This document shows positions 1 through 9,583 of a stretch of DNA of 64,000 nt, piece after piece (position 1 is the first letter of the stretch; the number at the start of each line of letters is the position of its first letter). This stretch comes from Alkalibacterium putridalgicola (GTDB lineage Bacteria > Bacillota > Bacilli > Lactobacillales > Carnobacteriaceae_A), in contig NZ_FOBL01000001.1 of the NCBI RefSeq assembly GCF_900109825.1, positions 154,822 to 218,821 on the forward strand. The letters run 5' to 3'. Under the pieces are notes generated by a model, which searched no databases, had not been told where the DNA came from, and saw nothing but the letters and a program-made list of their open reading frames with translations. Both the position numbers and the translations under genes were made by a program.

Positions 1-1352
1 GTAAAAGTCAGACTCGATGCAGTCTCACTGACAATGGTTTCCATGGCAGTTATCAGCTTATCTATCATAAATAGGATGCCTTCAAAGATTAAAGAACTGG
101 GGATCAGTAACGAGAGCAAGAGACTGACTATCAGCAGCGGCAACAGCAGACTGCCCACCAAAGGAATGAACAGACTGTTCAAAACAAGGACACCCCAGGA
201 AAACTCATAAAAATGATAACTTAATACGGGGATGGAGGAGACAAGCAGCAGAAGATTCATAGTCACATATGTCTCCACTTTAGTCCCTTGTTTAAAAAAA
301 GGCTGATGTGCCAGTACAATAATCATAAAACTTATAAGATAGCTTAATTGAAAACCGATCATATACAGACTGTATGGCTGAATGAAAAGAGTCAGGATCA
401 GCATCATAGACCAGCTGTCTAGTGCTGTCACCGTCAGATTCAGTTTGTCCCCTAACAGTTTTAGCCAGGCCTGGCCTACAGCTCTGAAGACACTCACCCC
501 AAAGCCTGTCGCTATGCCATAAAGCGGCAGGATCAGTATAAGACTTGAAGCCGTGGCCTCCTTGCTTATTCTCATCCTCAAAAGCGAAAGCCGTATCAAA
601 TCGATCAGAAAAACGACATGGAGCCCGGAAATACTCAGCAGATGCACGATTCCTAATTCTTTAAAGGAATCCATGACATCGCTCGAGAATGAACGTTTAT
701 CAGCAAACAAGAGGGTCTTGGTATAAGCGCTCGTCTTCGGTGTCAATGTACGATCAATGTGCGATAGTATCTCTTGTCTAAAGGAATCGAATACATACAC
801 ATCCCTTGGTTTTTCCTGTTCGTGTTCCCAAACAGCAAGTTCGGAAGCTTTTAGTATATTAAAGATTTTTTTACTTTTCAGATACGTCCCATAATTAAAC
901 TGGTTAAAGTTAGAAGGTTCCTCAGGTATCGACAGAATACCTTTAATGGCGGCACTTTTAGGAATCGATGCAGCCAGTCGATGCTTTTCACCTTCGCTCT
1001 TAATGTAATAGATTACTTTGACTTTTTCACGGACACTGTCCTGCTGAATCAGACCTTCAAATTCCAACTTATCTCCGTCAACTTTCCAGCTGGTTTCTTT
1101 CACAGCCACACTTACCCATTCATTCTCAGACAGAGTTATGGAAGAGCCAGTCGGATAGAAATAAGCAAATCTCACACTGAATAATAGCGTCACTAAAATG
1201 GAGACGATAAGGAGGACACCGTTCTTTTGGATGAGCACTCTCAGCCAGATAAAAGCTGTCACTATCAGCACTGGCAGAGTATATCCACTGCTTATACCTG
1301 CCGCGACAGACAAGAGTGACAACGCGATAAAAATCAGTTTTCCTGTAAACAT
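1..1352 (-). CDS. comEC: ComEC/Rec2 DNA uptake channel, N-terminal part
   Basis: Polytopic inner-membrane protein of the competence machinery that passes single-stranded transforming DNA into the cytoplasm. I translated it by hand without stops from the ATG at 1352 to the window edge (450 codons), so the C-terminal part is missing. The N-terminus carries hydrophobic segments, then a soluble region, then the family hallmark HLLSISGLHV followed by many membrane segments. A stop codon lies directly before the ATG, so the reading frame cannot extend upstream. The Shine-Dalgarno sequence is poor. It follows comEA, its usual partner, after a gap of about 118 bases, wider than the tight coupling common in Bacillus. 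The metallo-beta-lactamase-like domain, if present, lies outside the window. Confidence 0.88.
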   Translation of the reverse strand, partial: MFTGKLIFIALSLLSVAAGISSGYTLPVLIVTAFIWLRVLIQKNGVLLIVSILVTLLFSVRFAYFYPTGSSITLSENEWVSVAVKETSWKVDGDKLEFEGLIQQDSVREKVKVIYYIKSEGEKHRLAASIPKSAAIKGILSIPEEPSNFNQFNYGTYLKSKKIFNILKASELAVWEHEQEKPRDVYVFDSFRQEILSHIDRTLTPKTSAYTKTLLFADKRSFSSDVMDSFKELGIVHLLSISGLHVVFLIDLIRLSLLRMRISKEATASSLILILPLYGIATGFGVSVFRAVGQAWLKLLGDKLNLTVTALDSWSMMLILTLFIQPYSLYMIGFQLSYLISFMIIVLAHQPFFKQGTKVETYVTMNLLLLVSSIPVLSYHFYEFSWGVLVLNSLFIPLVGSLLLPLLIVSLLLSLLIPSSLIFEGILFMIDKLITAMETIVSETASSLTF

Positions 1353-1470
1353 CTAGATGTCTTATTTCTTTTACTGATATTTGTAGATACCTGTATTTTT
1401 ATACTGCTGCCTTTTCCTCTATTCATAATTTAAACCACCCGTCTTGAAAAATATTTCAACAGCATGCTAT

Positions 1471-2127
1471 TTAATCAGCTTTTATCATTTCTTTTATTCG
1501 TTCAAACGTTTTTTCTCCTATACCGGACACGTTCACCAGTTCTTCTCTTGACTTAAATGGACCGTTCGTCTCTCTATACTTAATGATTTCCGCCGCTTTA
1601 CTCGGACCAATGCCATCCAACTGAAGCATCTCTGTTTCATCTGCTGAATTGATATCAATAATAGTTTCTTTTGTCAGATGATTTTCAGACATGCCGGACA
1701 ACTGTGTCGTTTCCTCGCCCGTTGCCGGTATATAGACATACATTTCATCTACCAGTAGCTGTGCAAAATTAATAGTCTTAGAATCGGCTTCTTCTGTCAG
1801 ACCACCTGCCGCCTCTACTGCATCGATCACGCGCTGTTCTGCATTGAGAGAAAAAACCCCCGGATACTTTACAGCCCCTTTCACATCAACGACTACAGTC
1901 ACTGTTTCCTGTGATTTCCCCTCCTGATGCAGGAGCTCTTCATTTTCTTCTTTCTCCTCTTCCTCAGGCATCTGAGAAGGATTTTCCATCAACGACTCCA
2001 ATAAGACAGTATCTGCCGTTTCATCACCCTCATCAGAATCTGATAACACCCCGAAATAACCAATTAAAAGTATCCCGATAACGAGAATGCCTATACTTAT
2101 TTCCTTAACGTATCTGATTTGCTTCAT
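1471..2127 (-). CDS. comEA: ComEA, competence DNA receptor
   Basis: Membrane-anchored receptor that binds double-stranded DNA at the cell surface and hands it to ComEC. The 218-residue product has one N-terminal membrane segment (about residues 9-28), a Glu-rich linker (about 30-70), an SLBB-like domain beginning near VDVKGAVKYPGVF, and a C-terminal pair of helix-hairpin-helix motifs (QLDGIGPSKAAEI and VSGIGEKTFERI) that contact the DNA backbone. Length and domain order are normal for the family. The start has a GGAGGGG sequence with a rather long spacer. Only late competence genes are visible here; whether the strain is transformable cannot be judged. Confidence 0.93.
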   Translation of the reverse strand: MKQIRYVKEISIGILVIGILLIGYFGVLSDSDEGDETADTVLLESLMENPSQMPEEEEKEENEELLHQEGKSQETVTVVVDVKGAVKYPGVFSLNAEQRVIDAVEAAGGLTEEADSKTINFAQLLVDEMYVYIPATGEETTQLSGMSENHLTKETIIDINSADETEMLQLDGIGPSKAAEIIKYRETNGPFKSREELVNVSGIGEKTFERIKEMIKAD

Positions 2128-2307
2128 GTCTTGTCGAACCCCTCCTTCAACTCCTCACCTATTATATTATCCAAAAAAATAAAAACTCACTTTAAAACTC
2201 TGATCAAAATACAATTTTATTGCGTCATTAAATAATGACTTAGGAATGCTCTGATTATATTGATACATGAACGCTAGACTGGCTACTTAAAGTATACAGA
2301 TCTTAGA

Positions 2308-2352
2308 AAAAAACGAAGAGGCAAGGATATTAGTCCCTACCTCTTCGTATTA
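2308..2352 (-). terminator. Terminator after sepM
   Basis: Inverted repeat with outer arms CGAAGAGG and CCTCTTCG, T-rich on the minus-strand 3' side. It sits just beyond the sepM stop and would end the rsmD-coaD-sepM transcript. Confidence 0.6.
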
Positions 2353-2356
2353 TTAT

Positions 2357-3391
2357 TTAATCGATATTATTTAGATATTCAATAGCATCACTGATGTGGT
2401 CAACAGGTACGATCTCCATATCTGTGTTAATGTCTTCTGCTGCTTCGAGTGCCGTTTCATAATTCGATTGCAGATCAGGATACTCTTCCAGTACCTGACT
2501 GTCGATTTCATCATCCGGAGCAAAGAAAACGGCAGCTCCTTCTTCATGTGCAGCTACAACTTTCTTGTCAATTCCTCCTATGCGGCCAACATCACCATTT
2601 TCAGCAATAGTGCCCGTTCCGGCAACTACCAGATCGCTGTCAAAGTCTTCAACAAGCATTTTATAAATTTGCAGCGAGAACATCAGTCCAGCTGAGGGGC
2701 CACCGATATTCCCAGCATCTATTGAAACCTCTGGAGATGTCGTAACTGAAGATTGCGTCACCAGCGTAATGCCGATACCCGGATTACCAGTTTCCTCGAT
2801 CAAAATCAGTTCGCCACTCACTTGGGTCGTCTCTCCGCTTCTGACAACAGTGAGGGTAACTTCATCTCCCACAGACTGCTGGCTGATATACTCGATGAAC
2901 CCGTCTGTGTTCTCAAAAGATTCTCCATTGATTTCAGAAATACTGTCCCCCATCTCCAGCTCATCATAGAAGTTGGATTCCGGAGACACCGACATCACAT
3001 AAACTCCTTCATATTCTATATCATAAGGTAACTCAGCTGCATTAAATGCTGCGGCTTTAGCTGTGTCAATGGAATAATCCATGTAATACTGCTGTAGCAT
3101 ACGATAATCATCATAATCATCATAACTGCCAAGCATATCTGCTTCGCTAACTCCGGAATGATAGGGTAAAAACTGAAAGAGCGAAGAAAACGGCGTAGCT
3201 CTGAAAACCTCAATGGTCGTCAGCATATACTGACTGTCTGAGCCATCTGTTTGTCCATCTACCTCTACTTTATCGTTAATGACCACAGCACTTCCGGGTC
3301 TTTCGATAAAATATGGAATAGGCAGAAAAAATAAAAGATAAACGGCCAGTCCCAGAAGAAATGTTTTTAAAATAAATCGTTTCTTATTCAC
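2357..3391 (-). CDS. sepM: SepM/YlbL-family PDZ-S16 membrane protease
   Basis: Membrane-anchored Lon-like serine protease. In streptococci SepM trims the competence peptide CSP; YlbL is the Bacillus member. The 344-residue protein has one N-terminal membrane helix (about 9-27), a PDZ domain (about 125-205) and a C-terminal S16 domain. The catalytic serine is in GGPSAGL (Ser233) and the partner lysine in GGIDKK (about 276-277), the Ser/Lys dyad. It begins with GTG overlapping the coaD stop by 4 bases (GTGA), so the two are translationally coupled. The usual coaD-sepM neighbourhood is intact. Its substrate in this organism is unknown. Confidence 0.87.
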   Translation of the reverse strand: MNKKRFILKTFLLGLAVYLLFFLPIPYFIERPGSAVVINDKVEVDGQTDGSDSQYMLTTIEVFRATPFSSLFQFLPYHSGVSEADMLGSYDDYDDYRMLQQYYMDYSIDTAKAAAFNAAELPYDIEYEGVYVMSVSPESNFYDELEMGDSISEINGESFENTDGFIEYISQQSVGDEVTLTVVRSGETTQVSGELILIEETGNPGIGITLVTQSSVTTSPEVSIDAGNIGGPSAGLMFSLQIYKMLVEDFDSDLVVAGTGTIAENGDVGRIGGIDKKVVAAHEEGAAVFFAPDDEIDSQVLEEYPDLQSNYETALEAAEDINTDMEIVPVDHISDAIEYLNNID

Positions 3392-3888
3392 TTGTTTTTA
3401 TCCACCTTCATCATTGCTTTCTTCAATCTATCCTCTACACCGCTGGGCACAAGTTGGTGTACATCGCCTCCGTAAAAGGCGATTTCTTTCACCATGGTCG
3501 AACTGATGGACTGGTACTTTGCATCAGAAATCAGACAAAGGGTCTCGATACCCTCATCCATGAGAGAATTCAGATCGGCTATATCCCGTTCATATTCAAA
3601 ATCCTTTACGGATCGGATACCTCGAATCAGCAGTCTGGCATTTTTTTCTCTTGCCAGTTTAACGGTCAATCCATCATGGGCAATGATCTGACAGTTTTCA
3701 ATATTCCTGTCCAGCAAACTGTCTTTAACCATTGAGAGCCGTTCTTCTTCAGAAAACAAATAGTTTTTTGCCGTACTCGCACTTACCACGACGATCAGCT
3801 CATCCACCAGGTCTGCTGCTCTTTCCATAATATTCAAATGACCATACGTCAACGGATCAAAGCTTCCTACATACAGGGCTCTTTTCAT
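3388..3888 (-). CDS. coaD: Phosphopantetheine adenylyltransferase
   Basis: Penultimate step of coenzyme A synthesis: transfers AMP from ATP to 4'-phosphopantetheine, giving dephospho-CoA. The nucleotidyltransferase signature GSFDPLTYGH lies at residues 8-17, with TYGH replacing the HxGH of the superfamily as is normal in CoaD. ISSTMVKE near residue 130 is the second ATP-binding motif. The 166-residue length is typical. The ATG overlaps the rsmD stop by 4 bases and the stop overlaps the sepM start by 4, so three genes are translationally coupled. Confidence 0.97.
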   Translation of the reverse strand: MKRALYVGSFDPLTYGHLNIMERAADLVDELIVVVSASTAKNYLFSEEERLSMVKDSLLDRNIENCQIIAHDGLTVKLAREKNARLLIRGIRSVKDFEYERDIADLNSLMDEGIETLCLISDAKYQSISSTMVKEIAFYGGDVHQLVPSGVEDRLKKAMMKVDKNK

Positions 3889-4445
3889 TCGGCGGCCACC
3901 TTTTCATACAGAGAAATGCGCGTGGTACCATATATCTTATCTTTTATAAATCTCAGAGTTGGGGCATCGAAGTCCAGCGACACGTCTTTATCTGTTTCAC
4001 ACACTATGACAGCACGATCATTCACTAACTGGTAGTCAAGAATCTGTTTCACTACCTGTTCCAGCTCTTGTCTGCCATAAGGAGGATCAAGCAGCACCAG
4101 ATCGAAAGATTCCCCAAGCTGTCTAAGATTTTCCAGAGCCTGAGTATCCTTTTTCTTCCAGACAATAAATTTTTCCTGCTCTTTCGTTATCTTGACATTC
4201 TCATTGATCGTCTTTATTGACTGGTGGCTGTGATCGACTAGATACGCTTTCTTCATACCTCTCGATACCGCTTCGATCCCAAGAGCCCCGCTTCCCGAAT
4301 AAAGATCCAGAGCATGACCGCCGTCAAAATACGGACCGATCATGTGGAATAAGGATTCTTTCACTTTATCTGTAGTAGGACGGGTACTCTGACCGGGAAC
4401 AGCTTTGAGTCTTCTACCCCCGAATTCTCCTGATATAATTCTCAT
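3885..4445 (-). CDS. rsmD: 16S rRNA (guanine966-N2)-methyltransferase RsmD
   Basis: Methylates G966 of 16S rRNA in assembling 30S subunits, using S-adenosylmethionine. The N-terminal MRIISGEFGGRRL and TRPTTDKVKESLF are hallmarks of the family. The SAM-binding loop DLYSGSGALG is at residues 47-56 and the catalytic motif DPPYG at 120-124. Length is 186 residues, as expected. It is first in the tightly overlapping rsmD-coaD-sepM unit, an order conserved in Firmicutes. Confidence 0.96.
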   Translation of the reverse strand: MRIISGEFGGRRLKAVPGQSTRPTTDKVKESLFHMIGPYFDGGHALDLYSGSGALGIEAVSRGMKKAYLVDHSHQSIKTINENVKITKEQEKFIVWKKKDTQALENLRQLGESFDLVLLDPPYGRQELEQVVKQILDYQLVNDRAVIVCETDKDVSLDFDAPTLRFIKDKIYGTTRISLYEKVAAE

Positions 4446-4464
4446 GCACGATCACCCTTCACTA

Positions 4465-4773
4465 TTATTTAAACATACTGCCCAACATATTATCTTCATC
4501 TTCTTTTTCTGATAATGCTGCAACTTCATCCAAGATGCCGTCAAAAGTATTTGGCAGGTCACATCGATAAGACTCTTCAACCTTTCTCACGAAATGCTGT
4601 TTTGCGATCGTGCCGGCGGTTGCTTCCATATCCTCCCGGTTCACATAAATGATTGCATAGTTCATACTTTTCGACACATAATGGACAAGACCATAACGCT
4701 TTAACTTGTTTACATATTTTGTGGTATACAGCCAGACAACTAATCCGGCTCTGGTGCTTTTTTCCTGTTCCAA
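4465..4773 (-). CDS. YlbG family protein (DUF2129)
   Basis: Small cytoplasmic protein of the YlbG/DUF2129 family; function unknown. The reading frame reaches a GTG at 4782, but the AAGAAGG sequence is correctly spaced (8 bases) from a TTG at 4773, so I begin there and predict 102 residues. The core, from about GLVVWLYTTKYVNKLKRYG to RKVEESYRCDL, matches the family, with a short acidic C-terminal tail. It lies immediately upstream of rsmD, its usual place in Firmicutes genomes. The start could instead be the GTG. Confidence 0.8.
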   Translation of the reverse strand: MEQEKSTRAGLVVWLYTTKYVNKLKRYGLVHYVSKSMNYAIIYVNREDMEATAGTIAKQHFVRKVEESYRCDLPNTFDGILDEVAALSEKEDEDNMLGSMFK

Positions 4774-4805
4774 GTTTTTCACCTTCTTCTGTTTTTTTCA
4801 TTATA

Positions 4806-4840
4806 ACAAAAAGTCCCTCCACACGAGAGGGACTTTTAAT
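4806..4840 (-). terminator. Terminator after ylaN
   Basis: Hairpin AAAAGTCCCTC / GAGGGACTTTT with T-runs on both sides, between ylaN and ylbG. A TATAAT hexamer follows on the minus strand at about 4799-4804 and may drive ylbG. Confidence 0.7.
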
Positions 4841-4854
4841 CTGTTTCACTCTTT

Positions 4855-5121
4855 TTAGTTGGAATTAAAAGCGTCTGTGTATAAATCATTTAAATGTTTT
4901 TCTAAAGAACTCAACATTAAATGTCCTTCTTCTTCATCCATCATGCCCATAGCGATCGCAAACTCCACTTTTTTTGAAAAACCAAACATTTGGGTATCAA
5001 TGACTTCTTCAAAAGCAGGGCAAGCAACACACAAATGCTGCTGGTTTTCGATCAAAGAAGCTATTTTTCTAGCGTCTTCATTTAAAACGTCTTTAGCAAG
5101 AGCAATCTGTAATTGATCCAT
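4855..5121 (-). CDS. ylaN: YlaN family protein (UPF0358)
   Basis: Small cytoplasmic protein of the YlaN/UPF0358 family, linked in Bacillus and Staphylococcus to Fur-dependent iron homeostasis. The segment CPAFEEVIDTQMFGFSKKVE corresponds to the conserved YlaN core ([20 protein letters not shown] in Bacillus, from memory). The frame opens with a TTG at 5139, but AGGAAGG is placed 8 bases before the ATG at 5121, giving 88 residues, closer to the family length. It lies downstream of typA on the same strand direction but has its own terminator. Confidence 0.85.
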   Translation of the reverse strand: MDQLQIALAKDVLNEDARKIASLIENQQHLCVACPAFEEVIDTQMFGFSKKVEFAIAMGMMDEEEGHLMLSSLEKHLNDLYTDAFNSN

Positions 5122-5235
5122 AAGTCTATCCTTCCTCAAACTATTTCCATCGCTTTCTTTTTACAAGTATATCATAACTGTACTGAGTTGAAAATATAAA
5201 AGAAATGAGATGAGATTCAGTTCAAATTCAATAGC

Positions 5236-7065
5236 TTACAGTGAACGTTTCGCTGCTTTCTCACGTTCGTTTTTATTCAAGATTTTCTTTCTTAATCGGA
5301 TAGATTCAGGTGTAACTTCGCAATATTCGTCATCAGCTAAGAATTCCAAAGATTCTTCAAGTGTCATGATGCGCGGACGTTTGATAACATTAGTCTGATC
5401 TTTATTTGCAGAACGGACATTCGTCTTCTGTTTTTCTTTAGTGACGTTAACAGCTATATCTGTATCTCTGTTATGCTGCCCGACGATCATCCCTTCATAA
5501 ACTTCTGTACCAGGTTCTACGAAGATGACTCCACGGTCTTCCAGATTCATAATACTATAGGTCGTTGCTGCACCGTTTTCCATAGAAACCAACGCACCAT
5601 AACGACGTTCACCAGTCTTACCTTGTGCCAACGGTAAATACTGATCAAAGGTGTGGTTCATGATACCATAGCCACGAGTCAGAGATAAGAAATCATTTGT
5701 GAAACCGATCAAACCACGAGCAGGCGCCAGGAATATCAAACGAACCTGTCCATTTCCAGTATGGATCATGTCCTGCATTTCACCTTTACGCTGGCTCAAG
5801 TTCTCAATAACTGAACCCATGTACTCTTCGGGTGTGTCGATTTGTACACGTTCAAATGGTTCACATTTTACACCATCAATTTCCTTAACGATAACTTCAG
5901 GCTTGGATACCTGTAACTCAAAGCCTTCACGACGCAGATTCTCGATCAGGATAGATAAGTGTAACTCACCTCGTCCAGAAACGATCCACGCATCAGGAGA
6001 TTCAGTTTGTTCTACACGAAGTGATACATCGGTCTGCAGCTGCATCATTAGACGTTCTTCGATCTTTCTTGATGTTACCCATTTACCTTCTCGGCCTGCA
6101 AACGGTGAGTTATTCACTAAGAAAGTCATTTGTAACGTTGGCTCATCGATGTGAAGAATAGGCAACGGATCTACATGGTCTGCAGGTGTCACTGTTTCTC
6201 CAACGAAAATGTCTTCAAATCCTGAAACAGCAATTAAATCTCCGGCTTTAGCTTCTTCGATTTCTACACGATCGAGTCCAAAGAAACCAAACAGTTTTGT
6301 TACACGGAAATTCTTGGTTGACCCGTCCAGTTTACTTAACGTAACGTTGTCTCCAACTTTTATTTTCCCTCTGAATACACGACCGATACCTATTCTTCCA
6401 ACGTAGTCATTATAGTCAAGCAATGATACTTGGAATTGTAAAGGTTCGTCACTGTTATCCACAGGGGCAGGAATTTCTTTTAAAATACTTTCAAAGATAG
6501 GCTCCATCGTGTCCTGCTGATCTGCCGGGTCGTCTGAAAGGCTGCTTGTCCCATTGATTGCAGAAGCGTAAACAACCGGGAATTCCAGCTGATCTTCATC
6601 TGCGTCTAACTCAATAAGCAGGTCTACAACTTCGTCAACGACTTCTGCTGGTCGAGCAGTATCTTTATCAATTTTGTTAACAACAACAATCGGTCTCAAT
6701 TTCATTTCCAGCGCTTTTTTTAGAACAAAACGTGTCTGAGGCATCGTTCCTTCGTAAGCATCTACGACAAGAATAACACCGTCGACCATTTTCATGATAC
6801 GTTCCACTTCTCCACCGAAGTCGGCATGTCCTGGTGTGTCCAGAATGTTGATGTTGTGGTCCTTATATTTAACAGCTGTATTTTTAGCCAGTATCGTGAT
6901 GCCACGTTCTTTTTCCAGATCATTATTATCCATGGCTCTTTCACTTAATTCACCATGAGCATCCAACGTATCAGACTGTTTCAGCAACTCGTCAACCAGC
7001 GTCGTTTTACCATGGTCAACGTGAGCTATTATTGCAATATTTCTTATATCATCTCTTTTTTTCAT
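5236..7065 (-). CDS. typA: Ribosome-associated GTPase TypA/BipA
   Basis: Translational GTPase of the EF-G/LepA superfamily that acts on the ribosome under stress and low temperature and assists 50S assembly. GTPase motifs near the N-terminus are [10 protein letters not shown] (G1), DTPGHADFG (G3) and NKIDKD (G4). Then come domain II, two EF-G-like domains and the BipA-specific C-terminal domain ending in a Lys/Arg-rich tail. At 609 residues it is full length. A clean Shine-Dalgarno (GGAGGAATATT) precedes the ATG. It is flanked by about 170-195 bp gaps on both sides and is probably monocistronic. Confidence 0.97.
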   Translation of the reverse strand: MKKRDDIRNIAIIAHVDHGKTTLVDELLKQSDTLDAHGELSERAMDNNDLEKERGITILAKNTAVKYKDHNINILDTPGHADFGGEVERIMKMVDGVILVVDAYEGTMPQTRFVLKKALEMKLRPIVVVNKIDKDTARPAEVVDEVVDLLIELDADEDQLEFPVVYASAINGTSSLSDDPADQQDTMEPIFESILKEIPAPVDNSDEPLQFQVSLLDYNDYVGRIGIGRVFRGKIKVGDNVTLSKLDGSTKNFRVTKLFGFFGLDRVEIEEAKAGDLIAVSGFEDIFVGETVTPADHVDPLPILHIDEPTLQMTFLVNNSPFAGREGKWVTSRKIEERLMMQLQTDVSLRVEQTESPDAWIVSGRGELHLSILIENLRREGFELQVSKPEVIVKEIDGVKCEPFERVQIDTPEEYMGSVIENLSQRKGEMQDMIHTGNGQVRLIFLAPARGLIGFTNDFLSLTRGYGIMNHTFDQYLPLAQGKTGERRYGALVSMENGAATTYSIMNLEDRGVIFVEPGTEVYEGMIVGQHNRDTDIAVNVTKEKQKTNVRSANKDQTNVIKRPRIMTLEESLEFLADDEYCEVTPESIRLRKKILNKNEREKAAKRSL

Positions 7066-7260
7066 AATATTCCTCCGAATTCATTACCTTAGAATCTAAT
7101 TATTTGTTGTCGTTTTCATAGAGCTTTCTTTTATGTTCATCATAAAAAGCACTTATTCTTGATAGATTCACACTCAAGAATAAATGCTCTCCAAATATCC
7201 TATATTGTTGCCCCAAGTATTATAACAGTAATACAAACAAAATTACAAGCTATTCCCTCA

Positions 7261-8043
7261 TTATATATTCATAAGCTTCATAATTTCGTCATGAGCTTTT
7301 GGAGTCGCAAAAACGATATTGTTATTCTTGAGTAAATCTAATGGTTCATTATTAAATTGAGTAGCTTTCAATCCGAGTTCTTCCATAAATAAAATGCCTG
7401 GAGCAATATCCCAAGGCTTTAAGTTCGTAGCGATATAAGCCGCAATACTTCCTTTCGCCACTTCAACTGTCTCAAGCCCGGCAGAACCGACCAGTCTTAA
7501 ACCTAAACTCTTTCTAGCTATTTTTCTGACTTTATCATATTTGTCTTCAATCATAATACTAGAATTTGTAGCGAGCATACCTTCACTCAAGGATACATTC
7601 GCTGGTTCACTTAACAGTTGTTCGTTACAACTGACCCCTTCGCCTTTAATTGCCTTGTACAATTTATTGAGGGTAAGGTCATAGATATAGCTTTGCACCG
7701 GTACTCCATCTTCGTAAACAGCTAACATCAAAGCGAAATTTTCGTTCTGAAGTATAAAATTCAATGTTCCATCAATAGGATCCACGAACCAGACTGTCCC
7801 GCTCATGTTTTCAACAGCATCTCCGAATCCTTCTTCTCCTAAAATACGATCTTCAGGATAAGCTGAGCGGATTCTTTCAACCAGCTCTTTCTCTACCCAC
7901 TTGTCCATGTTCGTTACTAAATCATTGGCCGATGTCTTCTGTTCGATTTCCAATTGATTATCTTTTTTTTGAATAATGACCCGACTTATCTCATCGATCC
8001 ATTTAATGACCGTTTTATCTCTATTCATTCTATTCTCCGACAT
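7261..8043 (-). CDS. Inositol monophosphatase family protein (SuhB-like)
   Basis: Mg2+-dependent sugar-phosphate phosphatase of the IMPase superfamily; substrates may be inositol monophosphate, NADP(H) or another small phosphoester. Metal-ligand motifs are present: GEEG (about residues 69-72), DPIDGT (88-93) and the C-terminal WDIAPG. Length is 260 residues, normal. The ATG has GAGGAG 6-7 bases upstream. In Firmicutes this gene often sits near typA and ylaN, as here. Exact substrate cannot be inferred from sequence. Confidence 0.88.
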   Translation of the reverse strand: MSENRMNRDKTVIKWIDEISRVIIQKKDNQLEIEQKTSANDLVTNMDKWVEKELVERIRSAYPEDRILGEEGFGDAVENMSGTVWFVDPIDGTLNFILQNENFALMLAVYEDGVPVQSYIYDLTLNKLYKAIKGEGVSCNEQLLSEPANVSLSEGMLATNSSIMIEDKYDKVRKIARKSLGLRLVGSAGLETVEVAKGSIAAYIATNLKPWDIAPGILFMEELGLKATQFNNEPLDLLKNNNIVFATPKAHDEIMKLMNI

Positions 8044-8107
8044 AATTTCTCCTCATTTCACACATCTTTAATCTAAGTTTAAATGAGTGGACAGCAAATT
8101 GCAAAAA

Positions 8108-8150
8108 CAAAGAGATTCCCGGCTTTTAAGCCGAGAATCTCCCGTGTTTA
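8108..8150 (-). terminator. Terminator of the pdh operon
   Basis: Hairpin GAGATTCTCGGCTT / AAGCCGGGAATCTC followed on the minus strand by TTTGTTTTT. Placed directly after the lpdA stop, closing pdhABCD. Confidence 0.85.
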
Positions 8151-8164
8151 CAACCTTACACTTA

Positions 8165-9571
8165 TTACATGTGGATAGGTAAACCTAATGCTGCTTCAGC
8201 CGCGTCCATGACAACTTCACCTAATGAAGGATGTCCGTGGATCGTTAAGGCGATATCTTCAGCGTTCATACCACTTTCAATAGCTAAACCAAGCTCAGCT
8301 ATGATGTCTGATGCACTGATCCCCGCAACTTGAGCACCAACGATGACATTGTCTTCTTTCGTTGTTACTAAACGTACGAAACCTTCAGTAGCGTTAAGAG
8401 ATAATGCACGACCGTTACCACCAAGTGGGAATTTTGTGACTTTAACATCAAGATCTTTTTCTTTTGCTTCACTTTCAGTGTATCCAACAGATGCGATTTC
8501 AGGATCTGTGAAAGCTACGGCTGGAAGTGCGCGGTAATCCACAGCTACTTTTTTACCGGAAATAGCTTCAGCAGCTATTTTAGCTTCATAACTTGCTTTG
8601 TGTGCTAAAGCAGGTCCTGGAACGACGTCACCGATAGCATAGATACTATTAATGTTCGTTCTGCCTTGTTCGTTGACTTCAATCAATCCACGGTCACTGA
8701 CTTTAACACCAGCTTGTTCAAGACCTAATTCATCAGTATTTGGCTTACGTCCTACTGTAACCAATACATAATCCACATCCAGAGATTTTTCTTCTCCATC
8801 AGCTTCATACTTAACAGTTACGCCGTTATCTGTAACAGTTGACTCTTTAGCCATTGCGTTAGTAATGATATCTACTCCGCGGTTCTTGAAGTTTTTCTCT
8901 ACAAGCTTGACCATGTCTTTGTCGAAACCATTCAAGATTGAAGGAAGACCTTCAAGAATCGTGATTTCAGTACCTAAATTGGCATAGACACCCGCTAATT
9001 CAGAACCGATGTATCCACCGCCAACGATAGCCATTTTTTTAGGAATCTCAGTCAGATTCAATGCACCGGTAGAGTCTAATACACGGTCACTGAATTTAAA
9101 TCCTGGAATTTCGATTGGACGGCTGCCTGTTGCGATGATCGCATTGTTGAAGGAATAGGTTTGCGCACTATCTTCTCCCATGACACGCATTGTATTCTCG
9201 TCATTAAAGAATGCTTCCCCACGTAAGATCTCTACTTTGTTCTTCTTAAGAAGGCCTTCAACACCTTTAGTCAGTTTATTGACGACTTGAGTGTTTTTCC
9301 ATTCCTGTGTTTTCGCAAAGTCGATTTCAACATTTTTAGAAGTAACACCGAATACTGTTGAATCAAGTGATTCCTGATACTTATGTCCAGCAGTGATCAA
9401 TGCTTTTGAAGGAATACATCCAACGTTCAAGCATACGCCACCTATAAATTCTTTCTCTACAATAGCGACTTTCTGTCCCATTTGTGCGGCACGAATAGCT
9501 GCCACATATCCACCAGGTCCAGCTCCGACAACTACTGTATCCAGTTCAATTGCGAAATCTCCTACTACCAT
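8165..9571 (-). CDS. pdhD: Dihydrolipoyl dehydrogenase (E3 of PDH)
   Basis: FAD-dependent disulfide oxidoreductase that reoxidises dihydrolipoamide on E2 and reduces NAD+. The FAD-binding loop GAGPGG is at residues 16-21 and the redox-active disulfide in [13 protein letters not shown] is Cys47/Cys52. The NAD-binding loop GGGYIG is about residue 187, and the catalytic HGHPSLGE lies in the C-terminal interface domain. Length 468 is standard. It is the last gene of pdhABCD, 12 bases after the E2 stop, with its own AAGGTG Shine-Dalgarno, and is followed by a terminator. Confidence 0.97.
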   Translation of the reverse strand: MVVGDFAIELDTVVVGAGPGGYVAAIRAAQMGQKVAIVEKEFIGGVCLNVGCIPSKALITAGHKYQESLDSTVFGVTSKNVEIDFAKTQEWKNTQVVNKLTKGVEGLLKKNKVEILRGEAFFNDENTMRVMGEDSAQTYSFNNAIIATGSRPIEIPGFKFSDRVLDSTGALNLTEIPKKMAIVGGGYIGSELAGVYANLGTEITILEGLPSILNGFDKDMVKLVEKNFKNRGVDIITNAMAKESTVTDNGVTVKYEADGEEKSLDVDYVLVTVGRKPNTDELGLEQAGVKVSDRGLIEVNEQGRTNINSIYAIGDVVPGPALAHKASYEAKIAAEAISGKKVAVDYRALPAVAFTDPEIASVGYTESEAKEKDLDVKVTKFPLGGNGRALSLNATEGFVRLVTTKEDNVIVGAQVAGISASDIIAELGLAIESGMNAEDIALTIHGHPSLGEVVMDAAEAALGLPIHM

Positions 9572-9583
9572 TTATGATTCACC

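Noticed and set aside
1353..1470. Small gene or frameshifted comEC start between comEA and comEC
   Set aside because: A stop codon precedes the comEC ATG directly and the gap has no frame with a start signal.
5699..6154. Plus-strand open frame of 151 codons opposite typA
   Set aside because: Entirely inside a highly conserved gene on the other strand; no Shine-Dalgarno and no recognisable product.
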